Source: Clostridia bacterium (GTDB lineage Bacteria; Bacillota; Clostridia; Oscillospirales; CAG-272). From it: 64,000 nt of DNA. Numbering within the stretch: the first letter of the stretch is position 1; every line of letters begins with the position of its first letter. The notes under the pieces were generated by a model, which was given only the letters and a program-made list of their open reading frames with translations, was not told the DNA's origin and made no database searches. Position numbers and translations under genes: made by a program. The DNA lies in NCBI GenBank assembly GCA_900767415.1, contig CAAFYZ010000045.1, forward strand, positions 6,088 to 70,087, given 5' to 3'. Below, one piece after another: positions 16,166 to 25,500 of the stretch.

Positions 16166-16669
16166 ATGATGACACCGGAGGAGCGGGCACAGTTCCTTGA
16201 GATTCTCTCTCCCGTTCTCTCCCACCCGAAGGTCAGGGAGATGAAAAACTATATCCAGCACGGGAGCGTTACGACCTACGACCATTGCATGGCGGTTGCC
16301 GAGGCGTGTTTTCTGCATGCGAGACGGCACCCGAGAGCGCACCTCGACGTCCCGTCGCTTGTGCGCGCCGCGTTTCTTCACGACTTTTATCTTTATGATT
16401 GGCATACGCCGGGGGACGGCACTCATCGCTTTCACGGGTATCGCCACGCACGGCGGGCGATGGAGAACGCACGGGCGATGTTCGGCATCTCCGATGCGGA
16501 GGCGGCGATGATCTTCTCCCATATGTGGCCGCTGAACCTTACGCGTCTGCCGAAGACGAGAGAGGCATGGGTGCTTACCCTCGCCGACAAGAAGATCTCT
16601 TTTCTCGAAACGCTCACGCAAAGAAAAAATAAAAAGAAAGCCAAACTCCCGGAGAAAAAGGTCCTCTGA
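16166..16669 (+). CDS. HD-domain phosphohydrolase-like protein
   Basis: 167 residues. AAGGAGGTGA is a full anti-16S match eight bases before the ATG at 16166; an in-frame GTG inside it is rejected. Metal ligands of the HD family are visible: His in 'VTTYDHCMAVAEA', 'AAFLHDFYLYDW' (HD), His in 'FHGYRHARRA', and a late Asp in 'TLADKKIS'. Members hydrolyse nucleotides or act as metal-dependent phosphohydrolases; this short stand-alone form is common in Clostridia and its substrate is not known. Probably co-transcribed with the MATE gene 32 bp downstream. Confidence 0.85.
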   Translation: MMTPEERAQFLEILSPVLSHPKVREMKNYIQHGSVTTYDHCMAVAEACFLHARRHPRAHLDVPSLVRAAFLHDFYLYDWHTPGDGTHRFHGYRHARRAMENARAMFGISDAEAAMIFSHMWPLNLTRLPKTREAWVLTLADKKISFLETLTQRKNKKKAKLPEKKVL

Positions 16670-16701
16670 GAGGGACGCTTTTTCTCAAAGGAATATCTGT
16701 G

Positions 16702-18078
16702 ATGAAGAGAAACAAAGAAGTTGACCTCACCGAAGGTCCTCTGTTCAGAAAAATCATTCTTTTCGCCCTTCCGCTGATCGCGACGAACGTGCTGCAACTG
16801 CTCTTCAACGCGGTCGACGTCGCGACGCTCGGTATGTTCGTCAGCGATGCGGCGGTGGCGGGCGTCGGCTCGACGGGCGCACTCGTCAACCTGATCGTCA
16901 GTCTGTTCGTCGGCGTTTCGACGGGTGCGAACGTCCTTGTCGCGCGCTATGTCGGACGCCGGGACGCAGAGCACGCGCACCGCGCCGTCGGCACGGCGGT
17001 CGTTGTCTCGGTCGGCTTCGGCGTTCTGCTCGCCGTGATCGGCTGGTTCTGTTCGTATACCTTCCTCGAATGGATGGAATGCGATCCCGAGGTCATCGAC
17101 CTCGCGGCGAAGTATATGCGCATCTATTTCCTCGGTATGCCGATCATCATGCTCTATAACTTTGCGGCGTCCATTCTCCGCGCGGTCGGCGATACCGTGC
17201 GCCCTTTGATCTATCTTGTCGTCGGCGGCGTCGCCAACGTCCTGCTCGACATTTTTTCCATTGTCGTCCTCGGCTTTGACGTCGAGGGCGTCGCGATCGC
17301 GACGGTCGCCGCGCAGCTCATCTCCGCGATCCTCGCCATCATCGCCATGACGCGGGAGACGGGATACGCGAGACTCGAAAAGCAGTATCTGCGCATCGAC
17401 GGTCCCGAGCTTCTCATCATGATGAAGATCGGCGTGCCGGCGGGACTGCAGGGCTGTGTTTTCAGCATCTCCAACGTTCTGATTCAGTCGACGATCAACT
17501 CCTTCGGCAAACTCATGGTGGCGGGCAGTACGATCGGGAGCCAGATCGACGGCTTCATCTATACGACGATGTACGCCGTCGCCCTTGCCGCTCTCTCGGT
17601 CGTGAGCCAGAACCTCGGGGCGGGGAAGATCGACCGCGTCCGCTCGGCGGTGCGTTGGTCGATGGTCATTACGGTCGGGGTCGGTCTTCTTGTCGGCGGC
17701 GCGGCACTTCTGCTTTGTGAGCCGATCGCCGCGATGATGTCGCGCGATCCCGTCGTTATCGAATACGCCTGCCTGCGGATCGGGATCCTCGCGAGCACCT
17801 ATTTCCTCTGCGGGATCATGGACGTGTTCGGCAACTCGATGCGCGGTCTCGGAGAATCGACCCTTGCCATGCTGATCTCCCTCTTCGGTAACTGCGTGAT
17901 CCGTGTCATCTGGGTGAAGACGGTCGTTACGATCCCCGCCTACCATACCCCCGAGATGCTCTACATCATCTATCCGATCTCTTGGGCACTGACCGCTCTC
18001 GTCTATATCCCCTTCTATTTCAGAAAGATCGGAAAACTCAAGAAAAAAGCCGCTCTCGACGCCGTTCTGACGGCGTAA
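16702..18078 (+). CDS. MATE family multidrug efflux transporter
   Basis: 458 residues, about 12 membrane segments in two halves. The opening 'LTEGPLFRKIILFALPLI' and 'GVGSTGALVNLI' match the DinF/NorM-like prokaryotic MATE type, and 'RAVGDT' and 'GRRDAEHAHRAVG' are in their usual places in the first half; 'GSQIDGF' and 'NLGAGK' mark the second. It exports cationic drugs or metabolites using a Na+ or H+ gradient. ATG at 16702 is chosen over a GTG three bases earlier because AAAGGA gives it nine-base spacing. Confidence 0.93.
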   Translation: MKRNKEVDLTEGPLFRKIILFALPLIATNVLQLLFNAVDVATLGMFVSDAAVAGVGSTGALVNLIVSLFVGVSTGANVLVARYVGRRDAEHAHRAVGTAVVVSVGFGVLLAVIGWFCSYTFLEWMECDPEVIDLAAKYMRIYFLGMPIIMLYNFAASILRAVGDTVRPLIYLVVGGVANVLLDIFSIVVLGFDVEGVAIATVAAQLISAILAIIAMTRETGYARLEKQYLRIDGPELLIMMKIGVPAGLQGCVFSISNVLIQSTINSFGKLMVAGSTIGSQIDGFIYTTMYAVALAALSVVSQNLGAGKIDRVRSAVRWSMVITVGVGLLVGGAALLLCEPIAAMMSRDPVVIEYACLRIGILASTYFLCGIMDVFGNSMRGLGESTLAMLISLFGNCVIRVIWVKTVVTIPAYHTPEMLYIIYPISWALTALVYIPFYFRKIGKLKKKAALDAVLTA

Positions 18079-18102
18079 AATACGGCACGGAGCAGAAAAC
18101 GA

Positions 18103-18597
18103 ATGAACATCATTTACGATTTTTTCCACAACCATCTTCTTTGGACGGCACTTGCCGCCTTCCTTATCGCACAGACGATAAAATTCTTTATCAACTGGGC
18201 GGTGGATAAGCGCCCGCACATCACCCGCCTCTTCGGCGACGGGGGGATGCCGAGCGGACACTCCGCGACCGTGTCGGCACTTGCCGCCATGACCGGATAC
18301 ACGACGGGATTCGACCGTCCGCTTTTCGCCATCGCGATGGTCCTCGCGATCATCGTCATGCACGATGCCAAGGGCGTGCGCCGCGAGGCGGGGAAGCAGG
18401 CGACCTCCATTCTCCTTCTTTTCGAAACCCTCAACAAACTTCTGACGACCAAAGACAAGATCGAACAGGAAGAAAAACTCAAGACGCTTGTCGGGCACAG
18501 CCCCCTTCAGGTCTTCTTCGGCGCGCTGCTCGGCATCGCCGTCGCCGCGCTGTACGTCGTGATCTTCGGCGTCGGGCCGCTTTGCTATGCGGCGTGA
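18103..18597 (+). CDS. Divergent PAP2 family protein (DUF212, YuiD-like)
   Basis: 164 residues with several membrane helices. The family signature is clear: 'GGMPSGHSATVSALA' (PAP2 phosphatase-like Ser-Gly-His) and 'MHDAKGVRREAGKQA'. These integral membrane proteins resemble phosphatidic-acid phosphatases but have a shortened fold; no activity is established. It follows the MATE gene by 24 bp and precedes ackA. Confidence 0.9.
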   Translation: MNIIYDFFHNHLLWTALAAFLIAQTIKFFINWAVDKRPHITRLFGDGGMPSGHSATVSALAAMTGYTTGFDRPLFAIAMVLAIIVMHDAKGVRREAGKQATSILLLFETLNKLLTTKDKIEQEEKLKTLVGHSPLQVFFGALLGIAVAALYVVIFGVGPLCYAA

Positions 18598-18655
18598 CGC
18601 CTGCCTATCGAAAATCAAATTTTTTATTATAATATAAGAAAAAGAGGAAAGACGC

Positions 18656-19858
18656 ATGAAAATTCTTGTCATCAATGCCGGTAGCTCGTCGCTGAAATTC
18701 CAGCTTATCGACATGGAGAACGAACAGGTAATCGCAAAAGGAATCTGCGAGGAGATCGGCGGGATCTCGAAGTTCAAGCTGAAGGTGCCGGGCAGAGAAG
18801 ACTATAAGCCCGAGGTGTCCTTCCCGACCCACGCGGAGGCGTTGCAGTTCGTCCTCGATACGCTCGTGGATCGGACGCACGGCGTGCTCACCTCGGTCGA
18901 CGAGATCGGCGCGGTCGGACACCGCGTCCTGCACGGAGGAGAAAAACTTTCCGGTTCGGTGCTCGTTACCGAAGAGGTGAAAAAGATCATCGACGAATGT
19001 AAGGATCTCGGACCTCTTCACAACCCCGCGAACCTGAAGGGGATCGTGGAGTGCGAGAAGATCATGAAGGTGCCGCAGGTCGCCGTCTTCGACACCGGCT
19101 TCCACCAGACGATGCCCGACTATGCGTATATGTACGCGCTCCCGTATGAATATTACGAAAAATACAAGATCCGCCGCTACGGCTTCCACGGTACCTCGCA
19201 CCGCTTCGTTTCGGGACGCTGTGCCGAGTTGATGGGCAAGAAGCCGGAAGAAGTGAACGTCGTGACCTGCCACCTCGGCAACGGGGCGTCGGTCAGTGCC
19301 GTCAAGGGCGGCAAGTGCTACGACACCTCGATGGGCGTCACCCCGCTTGAGGGCATTATGATGGGGACCCGCTCGGGCAACATCGACCCCGCGATCATTC
19401 CCTATCTCATGCGCAAAGGGGAACTGACGAGTGCCGACGAGATCGACAAAATGCTCAATAAGAAGTCGGGCATGCTCGGTGTCTCGGGCGTCAGCAGCGA
19501 CAACCAGCAGATCGAGCGCGGCGCAAGAGAAGGCAACGAGAGATGCCGCCTCGTTGAAAAGATGTACTGCCATCAGCTGACAAAACTCGTCGGTGGCTAT
19601 ATCGCCGCGATGGGCGGTGCGGATGCGATCGTCTTTACCGGCGGCATCGGAGAAAACAATCCGAAGTACCGCGCGGCGGTCGGGGAAAAGCTCGCCTTCC
19701 TCGGCGTGAAGATCGACTCTGAGAAGAACGACACCCGCGGACAGGAGATCGAGATCTCCACGCCCGACTCCACGCTGAAAGTATACGTCATTCCGACCAA
19801 CGAAGAGCTTGTCATCGCAAGAGACACGCTCGCCATCGTGAACGGACTGAAAAAGTAA
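18656..19858 (+). CDS. ackA: Acetate kinase
   Basis: 400 residues, full length. ASKHA-fold motifs: 'INAGSSSLKFQL' at the N-terminus, 'GHRVLHGGEK', 'FDTGFHQTMP', 'YGFHGTSH', 'CHLGNGASV' and 'FTGGIGEN'. It converts acetyl phosphate and ADP to acetate and ATP, the main ATP-yielding step of acetogenic sugar fermentation. No pta is next to it, unlike many Clostridia. AGAGGAAAG stands before the ATG; a TATAAT sits at 18628-18633, with no good -35 at the right distance. Confidence 0.98.
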   Translation: MKILVINAGSSSLKFQLIDMENEQVIAKGICEEIGGISKFKLKVPGREDYKPEVSFPTHAEALQFVLDTLVDRTHGVLTSVDEIGAVGHRVLHGGEKLSGSVLVTEEVKKIIDECKDLGPLHNPANLKGIVECEKIMKVPQVAVFDTGFHQTMPDYAYMYALPYEYYEKYKIRRYGFHGTSHRFVSGRCAELMGKKPEEVNVVTCHLGNGASVSAVKGGKCYDTSMGVTPLEGIMMGTRSGNIDPAIIPYLMRKGELTSADEIDKMLNKKSGMLGVSGVSSDNQQIERGAREGNERCRLVEKMYCHQLTKLVGGYIAAMGGADAIVFTGGIGENNPKYRAAVGEKLAFLGVKIDSEKNDTRGQEIEISTPDSTLKVYVIPTNEELVIARDTLAIVNGLKK

Positions 19859-19869
19859 TTTTTGTTGAA

Positions 19870-19891
19870 TTTGTAAAGCAGTCTTTGCAAA
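19870..19891 (+). repeat. Dispersed 9-4-9 element, copy D (ackA/greA spacer)
   Basis: TTTGTAAAG-CAGT-CTTTGCAAA, the most symmetrical copy (8 of 9 pairs). It lies 11 bp after the ackA stop and could fold into a small RNA hairpin. Confidence 0.6.
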
Positions 19892-19922
19892 AAACGCATA
19901 GATTCCTTTCGGAGATCGCAAA

Positions 19923-20426
19923 ATGTATGATGAACTGACCGAAGTAGACATTAAAAAAATGCAGGAGGAGATCGACTACCGCACCTCGGTGCTCGGTCCT
20001 CAGCTGCTCGCGGAGATGAAGCGCACGCGGGAGTTCGGCGATCTGAGCGAGAACGCCGAATACAAAGAGGCGAAGCGCGAAAAGCGCAGGAACGAAGGGC
20101 GGATCCGCTATCTTGACAACATGATCCGCACGGCGCATATCATTTCGGTAGAGAAAAAAGAGAACCGCGTCGCGCTCTTCGACTATGTCACGATCTACAA
20201 CGAGGCGCGCGGAGAAGAGAAGAAGATTCAGCTTGTCACCACCCTCCGTCAGGACGCCCTGCACGGATTCGTCAGCAAGGAGTCGCCCCTCGGCAGTGCC
20301 GTCATGGGACGGCGTGTGGGAGAGCGCGTGACGGTAGCCGTCGCGCCGGGACGCTCTTATGTGGTCGAGATCCGCGCGATCGAGCGCGGAGAGGATAACG
20401 AGGATCTCCCGATCAGCGGTTATTGA
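19923..20426 (+). CDS. greA: GreA/GreB-type transcription elongation factor
   Basis: 167 residues. The N-terminal coiled coil carries the tip sequence 'EFGDLSENAEYKEAK', whose acidic residues enter the RNA polymerase secondary channel and trigger cleavage of backtracked RNA. The C-terminal FKBP-like domain has 'SPLGSAVMGRRVGERVTV'. The protein is slightly longer at both ends than E. coli GreA (158 residues), so it may be a paralogue; I cannot tell whether another greA exists elsewhere. GGAGAT lies before the start. Confidence 0.85.
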   Translation: MYDELTEVDIKKMQEEIDYRTSVLGPQLLAEMKRTREFGDLSENAEYKEAKREKRRNEGRIRYLDNMIRTAHIISVEKKENRVALFDYVTIYNEARGEEKKIQLVTTLRQDALHGFVSKESPLGSAVMGRRVGERVTVAVAPGRSYVVEIRAIERGEDNEDLPISGY

Positions 20427-20445
20427 AGAAGAAAAGGAGATTTCC

Positions 20446-21375
20446 ATGCCCGAGATCACATTGGCAAGACTGAACGAACTTGCAACCTCTCCCGAGCGCA
20501 CGATCGCCGCGGCGGAGACGGAATATCATGCGAAGATCGCGTCCGCCGCGGACACGGTCGTCTCGCACGGGATCCGCGCCGTCCTGCTCGCGGGCCCCTC
20601 CGGCGCGGGGAAGACCACGACGGCGAACCTGCTCGCCGACGCGATCCGCGAGACGGGACACGCGGGACTTGTCGTCTCGCTCGACGATTTTTATCTCGAC
20701 AGTGCCGATCCGCGCTATCCGCGCTTTGCCGACGGCTCCCGCAATATGGAGTGTGCCGAGGCGCTCGACCTCGACACGGTGCGTGCGACGCTCGGAGATA
20801 TTCTCGCGGGGCGTCCGTTCGCCGTGCCGAAGTACGACTTCAAGTGCTCTGCCCGCACCGGCGTGACGGAGTATTCCGCGCTGACCGACGGCTGTGTCGT
20901 GATCGAAGGACTTCACGCATTGAACCCGCAGATCGCAGGGGATCTCACGACCGACGCACTTCTTCGTATTTTTGTCAGCGTGTCAACAAATATTGTCAAT
21001 TCGGAAGGAAAACGTCTGCTTTCCGGTCGGAAGATGCGCTTCGTCCGCCGCCTTGTGAGGGATCATCTGTACCGCGGTGCGACGGCAGAACATACGCTCT
21101 CGCTCTGGCGACAGGTACTGGCGGGTGAGGATGCGTATCTCTATCCTTATAAGGACAGCGCACAGTTGTATTTCGATACCTTCCATACCTTCGAGCCGGG
21201 GGTCATGCGCCCCTTCGCCGAGCAGATGACGGATGCGGCATCTCTTGCCGACCCGTATATGCGGGCGGTCGCCTGCGCCCTGGAACAGATCGCCCCGATC
21301 TCCGACACGCTCGTCCCCGACACCTCTTTGATCCGCGAATTTATCCCCGGCGGAAAATACGAATATCTGTATTGA
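20446..21375 (+). CDS. Uridine kinase-like nucleoside kinase, stand-alone kinase domain
   Basis: 309 residues from the ATG at 20446 (AAAAGGAG upstream). P-loop 'AGPSGAGKTTTANLL' near residue 48, 'VVSLDDFYLDSADPRYP', 'CVVIEGLHALNP' and 'RRLVRDHLYRGATAEHTL' match the uridine-kinase-like proteins of Firmicutes. Most members of that family (about 550 residues) carry an N-terminal TGS/ThrRS-like half; here only about 40 residues precede the kinase, so this half is missing or never existed. Likely phosphorylates uridine or a related nucleoside. A strong terminator follows at 21381. Confidence 0.82.
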   Translation: MPEITLARLNELATSPERTIAAAETEYHAKIASAADTVVSHGIRAVLLAGPSGAGKTTTANLLADAIRETGHAGLVVSLDDFYLDSADPRYPRFADGSRNMECAEALDLDTVRATLGDILAGRPFAVPKYDFKCSARTGVTEYSALTDGCVVIEGLHALNPQIAGDLTTDALLRIFVSVSTNIVNSEGKRLLSGRKMRFVRRLVRDHLYRGATAEHTLSLWRQVLAGEDAYLYPYKDSAQLYFDTFHTFEPGVMRPFAEQMTDAASLADPYMRAVACALEQIAPISDTLVPDTSLIREFIPGGKYEYLY

Positions 21376-21380
21376 TCCGA

Positions 21381-21420
21381 AACAAGCGACCGTCCGACAC
21401 CTGTCGGACGGTCGCTTGTT
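21381..21420. terminator. Strong convergent terminator, 19-bp perfect stem
   Basis: AACAAGCGACCGTCCGACA pairs perfectly with 21402-21420, with a 2-base centre. It separates the rightward kinase gene from the leftward araC gene. No long T run outside the stem, so it may be weaker than it looks. Confidence 0.7.
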
Positions 21421-21430
21421 CACTTGTTCG

Positions 21431-22420
21431 TTACGGCAAAAATCGGTAGCGGTACAGATAGTCATTCCCGGCACTCTTGTTTTCGACGGTTTTTACCGGT
21501 TTGATTTTTCGGTATTCGGTCGGAGAATATCCGATCGCGGCGGTGAACGCACGCACAAAATGCGATACGTCGTAAAAGCCGACTTCTTCCGCGACCCGTG
21601 CGACGGTCATGTCGGTATTCCGCAGGAGCTGTCCCGCGCTTTTGATCCGCTCTTTCTGAATGAAACGGTGCGGGGACATGCCGATGATCTGGTTGAACTT
21701 TCGGAGGAAGGAGGAGCGCGAGAGGTGCGCCGCTTCCGCGAGTGCTTCGATCGTGAGCGGCTCGGCGAGATGTTCGAAGATCATCGTCAGAGCTTGCGAA
21801 AAGAAGGCATCGTCTTTGTACTCCGCCGCGCGGGTACGCTCGTACTCTTCGCAGAGAATGGCGATGATCGTCATACATTCGCACGCGGCGATCAGAGCGG
21901 CGGATTCGTACTGTTGGTCGAGAGCGTGCAGGGCGTCGAGCCGAGCCGTGACTTCTGCGAGTGTCTCGTCCTTCAGGAGAATATGATAAAAGAAACCGCC
22001 CGTCGCCCGCATCAGCGGCTCGACCTCGAAGAGACTGAGAAATCCCGGCAGAGGTCGGAGACTCGACAGGTACATCTCGAAAAAGCGCGGGTGAAAAATC
22101 AGATTGTAGATCCGAAAATTGTCCGACGCGCCACGGTAGGCGTGGCGATGGTTCGGCGGAATGATGAAGACGTCTCCCCGCGTGGCGGGAATGCTCCGAT
22201 CTCCCATGTAGTGTGTGCCTTCTCCCGCGAGAATAAAATTGATTTCGTAGAAAGTATGCGCGTGATAGCCGAGGTCCGCCTTCGGTTCGACATACGCCTT
22301 CGCAACCCGGTGGTTGATTCCGAAGATCCAGTCGGTGCGGTACAGGGCGACGATATCGTTTTCGATTGCTTCTCTGTTGCTTCCCGGATTTTTCGCCGTT
22401 TGGTTCGGAACATCTGCCAT
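21431..22420 (-). CDS. AraC family transcriptional regulator with cupin sensor domain
   Basis: 329 residues from the ATG at 22420, preceded by GGAGGTG; the ATG four codons earlier overlaps that site. The N-terminal part is a cupin ('YHAHTFYEINFILAGEGTHYMGD', read in pieces, with 'GDVFIIPPNHRHAY'), the sugar-sensing half of AraC/RhaS-type activators. The C-terminal 100 residues carry two helix-turn-helix motifs ('LTIEALAEAAHLSRSSF', 'VARVAEEVGFYDVSHF'). It is divergent from the GH95 gene and probably its activator, sensing a glycan breakdown product; fucose is a guess from the target gene. Confidence 0.93.
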   Translation of the reverse strand: MADVPNQTAKNPGSNREAIENDIVALYRTDWIFGINHRVAKAYVEPKADLGYHAHTFYEINFILAGEGTHYMGDRSIPATRGDVFIIPPNHRHAYRGASDNFRIYNLIFHPRFFEMYLSSLRPLPGFLSLFEVEPLMRATGGFFYHILLKDETLAEVTARLDALHALDQQYESAALIAACECMTIIAILCEEYERTRAAEYKDDAFFSQALTMIFEHLAEPLTIEALAEAAHLSRSSFLRKFNQIIGMSPHRFIQKERIKSAGQLLRNTDMTVARVAEEVGFYDVSHFVRAFTAAIGYSPTEYRKIKPVKTVENKSAGNDYLYRYRFLP

Positions 22421-22440
22421 GGGCACCTCCATTGAAACGA

Positions 22441-22470
22441 TTTTACATTAAAAAGACACTCTTTTACATT
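22441..22470 (+). promoter_or_regulatory. Direct repeat, probable AraC half-sites
   Basis: TTTTACATT occurs at 22441-22449 and again at 22462-22470, 21 bp apart start to start (two helical turns). The second copy touches the expected -35 of the GH95 promoter. This is the usual geometry of AraC-family activation sites. Confidence 0.5.
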
Positions 22471-22491
22471 TATTTTATCACACCTTTTTGC

Positions 22492-22497
22492 TAAAAT
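22492..22497 (+). promoter_or_regulatory. -10 element of the GH95 gene, no matching -35
   Basis: TAAAAT at 22492-22497. The expected -35 position (22469-22474) reads TTTATT, a poor match, which fits an activator-dependent promoter. Confidence 0.4.
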
Positions 22498-22558
22498 CAA
22501 GATAGCGGACGAATTTTCCGCAAAAGCACAATCCCCCCATAGGGAGAAAGGTGAAAAT

Positions 22559-25500
22559 ATGAAAAAGAAAGGGCTTGGAAAAAAGATTCTTGCCGGCGCG
22601 CTTGCGTTTGTCATGCTGGCAGGGTCCTTCGCGACACTGGCACCCGCGGTGTCTTCTGCCGCCGGTTATCGCGATCCCATCTCGGAAGACGACATGCCAC
22701 TCAAACTTCGTTATGACAGCCCGGCGTCTCACGGCGTCGGCACGGCACTCGAAAACATTTCGGACTGCCAGGGGAGCAACTCCCCGAGCAAAATCACACA
22801 GAACGTCAACGACGACTGGGAACGCTGGTCGCTGCCGCTCGGCAACGGCTACTTCGGCGTCAACGTCTTCGGCAGGACCGACAGCGAGCGGCTGACGATC
22901 GCCGACAAGACGCTCTTCAACCAATACGGCAGCTGGACGAACAACCTCGGCGGTCTGAATACCTTCTCGGAGACGTATATCGACTTCGGTCACGCCGAGA
23001 GCGGGATTTCGGATTACGAGCGCACGCTGGATCTGCATACGGCACTGTCTTCGGTGGAATATACCTACGGCAGTGTAAAATACACGCGCGAGTACTTCAC
23101 AAGCTACCCCGACAAGGCACTTGTGGTACGCCTGCGTGCGTCGGAAGGTGGGAAACTCTCCTTTACGCTCCGACCGACCATTCCGTACGAGCAGGATAAG
23201 GCGTACGATTCTACGTTTGTCAAAGACACGAACAACACCGCCTCGAAAGAGGGGACCGTCGTATCGAAGGTGACGGGCGGCGTCGGCGAGATCGAACTCT
23301 CCGGCACGATGGGGTGCTACGGCACCGACTTCGTCGGTCTGTACCGCGTCTACACCGCGGACGGCACGGTCAGCGCGGGCACGGTAACCACATCGCATAA
23401 ACATTCGGACGGTTCGACCCACGAGGACATCGACGGTACGATCCGCGTCGAGGGCGCGAGCGACGCCTACATCGTCCTGACGCTCGGGACGGACTATGAG
23501 CTTTCCTCCGAGATTTTCACGGCGGACAGGGCGAACAAGCCGACGCAGACCACCGACCTCGCCTATGCCCGCGAGAAGGTGAACGGCTATCTTTCCGCCA
23601 TCACCGCCCGCACGGAAGGGAAAACCTATGAGGCGGGATACGAGGCACTGAAAGCCGCACACCTCGCCGATTATCAGAACCTTTTCGGCAGAGTGACGCT
23701 GAATCTTGCCTGTTCCGAAGACGATATGGTCAAGACGACCGATGCACTCCTTGCCGCATACAAGGCGGGAGAGGGGAGCACCTATCTCGAAGCCCTCTAT
23801 TTCCAGTACGGAAGATACCTTCTGATCGCCTCGTCGAGAAAGGGCGCACTCCCCGCGCATCTGCAGGGCGCGTGGAACCGCTACAACTACTCGCCGTGGT
23901 CGAGCGGATACTGGCACAACATCAACGTACAGATGAACTACTGGCCGGCATTCTCCACGAACCTTGCCGAGACGTTTGAAAGTTACGTCGATTATAACGC
24001 CGCGTACATGGCGCAGGCGAAAAAGAACGCCGACGCTCTGATCGGGCAGTATTATCCCGACAAAAACGGCGCGGACGGCGGCAACGGCTGGGCACTGCAC
24101 CACGGTGCGTACCCCTACGGCGTCAACGGTGACCGCAGTGCGGGCAACATCGGCTTTACCACCCAGCTCTTCTGGGAATATTATGCTTACACGCAGGATA
24201 AGAGTGCCCTCGCGAACGTGGTCTATCCCGTCCTCGCCGAGGCGGCACGGTACATCACCAAGGTCGTCGTCAAGGACGCCGAGGGCAACTATCTCGTCGA
24301 ATATTGCGACTCTCCCGAGCAGTATAAGGACGGCGCATGGTACTATACCTCGGGCACGACCTATGCGCAGACCTTCGCCTATCTGAACAACTATCACACC
24401 CTCCTCGCCGCAAAAGAGGCGGGCATCGACATCACCGATTCCGCGGTGCTGTCCGAGGAAGAAAACAAAATCCTCGCGACCGTGATGGAACAGCTCGACC
24501 ACTACGACCCGATCCTCGTCGGTCTTTCGGGACAGATCAAGGAGTTCCGCGAGGAAGAGTATTACGGTGACATCGGAGAATATAAGCACCGCCACATCTC
24601 CCAGCTCGTCGGTCTCTACCCCGGCGACATCATCAACTCCACCACCCCCGCATGGCTCGACGCCGCGAAGTACTCGCTCACCGAGCGCGGTGACGAGGCG
24701 ACCGGTTGGGGCGTCGCCCACCGCCTGAACCTCTGGGCGCGTACCAAAGACGGCAACCGCACCTATAAACTTTTACAGCAGCTTCTGAAGAACAACACGG
24801 CGACCAACCTTTGGGACCTGCACCCGCCGTTCCAGATCGACGGTAACTTCGGCGGCACCGCGGGCATCTCCGAAATGCTTCTGCAGAGCCATGAAGGGTA
24901 TATCGAACCGCTCGCCGCGATCCCCGATGCGTGGGCGGACGGCTCGTACACCGGACTTGTCGCGAGAGGGAACTTTACCGTCGGGGCAAGATGGGCGGAC
25001 GGCGTGCTGAACGCCGTCGACATCACCTCCGGTACGGGCGGTACCTGCCGCATCAAGGCGGACGGGATCACCTCCGTCAGAGTGACCACCGCATCGGGCA
25101 AGAGCGTGAGCGCGAAGGTCTCGGGCGGGATCCTCTCCTTTGAGACCGTCGCGGGCGAGACGTATCTTCTCTCCGGTTTTTCCAAGGTGACAAAATCGAA
25201 TTCCGTGACCTCTCTTGACGCGGTCTACACCGCGACGGGCCCCGTAACCCTTACCTTCGGGAAGGTGAACGGCGCCGTCTCTTACAATATTTATAAAGCG
25301 GTCGGGAACGCCTCCGACTACACCTTCCTTGCGAACACCGCGGAAAACGCTTATACCGACCGCCGTGCGACCGAGGAGATGACCTCCCGCGCGACATACG
25401 CCGTCACGGCGATCAACGCCGACGGGGTCGAGAGCGAGCGTTCTCTCGCCTATATCATTCCGACCGACACGGAGGCGAAGATCAACCGCCTGACCGCCTG

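Noticed and set aside
16432..18777. 781-codon minus-strand frame across the MATE and DUF212 genes
   Set aside because: Antisense shadow: composition rich in Asp, His and Arg, no domain, and it spans two well-supported genes and their spacer.
19870..19891. CcpA cre site or Rex operator
   Set aside because: The arms are TGTAAA-like but the spacing (4 bp between 9-bp arms, 18 bp between TGT and ACA) does not fit cre, and the site is at a gene end, not a promoter. The Rex pattern TTGTTAA-N4-TTAACAA matches only partly.
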